Shown: piece after piece, positions 6,465-6,960 of the stretch
Layout of the letters: the number at the start of each line of letters is the position of its first letter
Position numbering within the stretch: position 1 is the stretch's first letter
NCBI GenBank assembly: GCA_040290295.1
Contig: PSMW01000051.1
Coordinates: forward strand, 1-6,960
Direction: 5' to 3'
DNA length: 6,960 nt
Source of the DNA: CAADGV01 sp040290295
Lineage (GTDB): Bacteria > Bacteroidota > Ignavibacteria > UBA10030 > UBA6906
Position numbers and translations under genes: made by a program
The notes under the pieces: model-generated
The model's input: the letters and a program-made list of their open reading frames with translations, nothing else
The model's database searches: none
What the model was told of the DNA's origin: nothing

Positions 6465-6481
6465 CCTCGTTGGGAACGAGG
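6465..6481. repeat. Small perfect hairpin downstream of ftsX
   Basis: CCTCGTT (6465-6471) pairs perfectly with AACGAGG (6475-6481) across GGG. No T tract follows on the plus strand, so it is not a typical intrinsic terminator. Confidence 0.5.
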
Positions 6482-6613
6482 GAGATGAGGTCGTACCTGC
6501 CTGCCAACGTCGCGTAAGCAAACAAGAATACACAGCGCCGCACATTCCCCATCTTAAGTTGGCGCAAATTCCAGTTCTCAAGCTCCAAGCTCCAACACTT
6601 TTAGTCTCCACTC

Positions 6614-6667
6614 TGCTTCCCTCCGCGCACAGCCGACGATTTCGCAACGCGCAGATTTGGGTTGCGC
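6614..6667 (+). repeat. 54-bp direct repeat, copy 1
   Basis: This stretch matches 6906-6959 at 53 of 54 bases, differing only at its 14th base (G here, A in copy 2). Sequence on either side is unrelated between copies, so the repeat has sharp ends. It contains a dyad (CGCAAC and GTTGCG around a 12-base loop) near its right end. Confidence 0.9.
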
Positions 6668-6769
6668 ACAACATATGCCGAGGTTGTCTATGAAGGAGGT
6701 TTCGACTTCGTTCCGCTTCGCTCCACTCCGCTCAACCTGACGAGGTCTGCTGGTGTTTACTGCGGTGTT

Positions 6770-6796
6770 GTACTTTCTCTTTGGAAGAGAAAGTAC
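6770..6796. repeat. Perfect 12-bp-stem hairpin
   Basis: GTACTTTCTCTT (6770-6781) pairs perfectly with AAGAGAAAGTAC (6785-6796) across a three-base TGG loop. It lies midway between the direct-repeat copies. There is no T tract after it on either strand, so a dispersed palindromic repeat or an RNA processing hairpin is more likely than a terminator. Confidence 0.7.
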
Positions 6797-6807
6797 CAAA
6801 GAGAACT

Positions 6808-6939
6808 TTGCGAAATCGTAACGCACCATCACGCGCCGACCCTCGTGCCGTAAGTTTCGGCTCCCGTGTAATGCGCAGAGGCCGAAACTTAAACCCTTCG
6901 CGTGATGCTTCCCTCCGCACACAGCCGACGATTTCGCAA
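6808..6939. repeat. Three nested inverted repeats (possible structured RNA or cruciform)
   Basis: Three perfect arms are nested in order: 6808-6819 with 6928-6939 (12 bp), 6827-6835 with 6899-6907 (9 bp), and 6851-6861 with 6881-6891 (11 bp, 19-base loop). The outer right arm lies inside direct-repeat copy 2. The same 12 bases in copy 1 (6636-6647) could pair with 6808-6819 instead. The nesting allows one long interrupted hairpin on either strand. Confidence 0.6.
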
Positions 6940-6959
6940 CGCGCAGATTTGGGTTGCGC
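6906..6959 (+). repeat. 54-bp direct repeat, copy 2
   Basis: Second copy of the repeat at 6614-6667, 292 bases downstream. Identity ends one base before the window edge. It overlaps the right arms of two of the nested inverted repeats, so the direct and inverted repeats are parts of one arrangement. Confidence 0.9.
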
Positions 6960-6960
6960 G

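Larger units (their letters stand above)
6423..6960. other. Gene-free, hairpin-rich repeat region
   Basis: No reading frame here has recognisable protein features. The open frames on the minus strand run through direct repeats and palindromes and are probably chance. The region contains a 7-bp-stem hairpin (6465-6481), a 54-bp direct repeat (6614-6667 and 6906-6959), a low-complexity stretch rich in TTCG/TCCGC motifs (about 6699-6740), a perfect 12-bp-stem hairpin (6770-6796), and three nested inverted repeats (6808-6939). This composition suggests a dispersed intergenic repeat family or a structured RNA, not a coding region. Confidence 0.6.

Noticed and set aside
6378..6922. Two overlapping minus-strand open frames of 98 and 114 codons in the right tail
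   Set aside because: They run through the direct repeats and palindromes, show no domain, signal or compositional sign of a protein, and lack convincing ribosome-binding sites.
6614..6959. CRISPR array from the two direct repeats
   Set aside because: Only two copies, 54 bp long, separated by 238 bases, with no regular spacing and no cas genes.

Overview
The window reads as a piece of a bacterial chromosome with moderate GC content. It carries an AT-richer insertion sequence at its left edge, a short core-gene operon in the middle, and a hairpin-rich, gene-free tail at the right. The taxon cannot be fixed from the sequence. The operon ybaB-recR followed by two small lipoproteins and an ftsX lying away from ftsE, together with a membrane TPR protein of the TMTC-like type, would fit a member of the FCB group (Chlorobi/Ignavibacteria/Kapabacteria-like). 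This is a low-confidence guess made from gene style only.

Left part (1-1375): an ISL3-family insertion sequence fills 1-1329, bounded by 21-bp inverted repeats that match at 18 positions. Its transposase is recognisable along its whole length (zinc-ribbon cysteines, DDE residues, the ISL3 C-terminal box). It is broken by two frame changes of opposite sign and has lost one zinc-ribbon cysteine. Its start codon lies inside a long leader hairpin. The element sits just beyond the terminator of a minus-strand tRNA-Pro(UGG) gene.

Middle-left (1376-3217, minus strand): tRNA-Pro with its own promoter and terminator, preceded by a large membrane protein with a TMTC-like (GT-C type) N-terminal domain and four C-terminal TPR repeats. 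A single missing base after the first TPR splits its frame. Restoring one base gives an uninterrupted 558-residue protein.

Middle-right (3375-6422, plus strand): a strong sigma70-type promoter drives a compact set of genes: ybaB/ebfC (nucleoid-associated protein), recR (recombinational repair), two tandem, probably paralogous lipoproteins, and ftsX (division-associated ABC permease). The last four genes overlap or nearly touch, and a stem-loop terminator overlaps the ftsX stop codon. YbaB and RecR are commonly co-encoded. The lipoproteins and FtsX would act at the cell envelope, with no mechanistic link to RecR visible here.

Right tail (6423-6960): no credible gene. It holds a 54-bp direct repeat (53/54 identical, 292-bp period), a perfect 12-bp-stem hairpin, and a set of three nested inverted repeats spanning 6808-6939 whose outer arm lies inside the second direct-repeat copy. 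This looks like a genome-dispersed non-coding repeat or a structured RNA locus and is the least explained part of the window.

All three frameshifts lie in the left 1.9 kb, next to short homopolymers, while the 3.5-kb right operon is intact. Local sequence or assembly error near an IS-bounded contig end is therefore a serious alternative to real gene decay.
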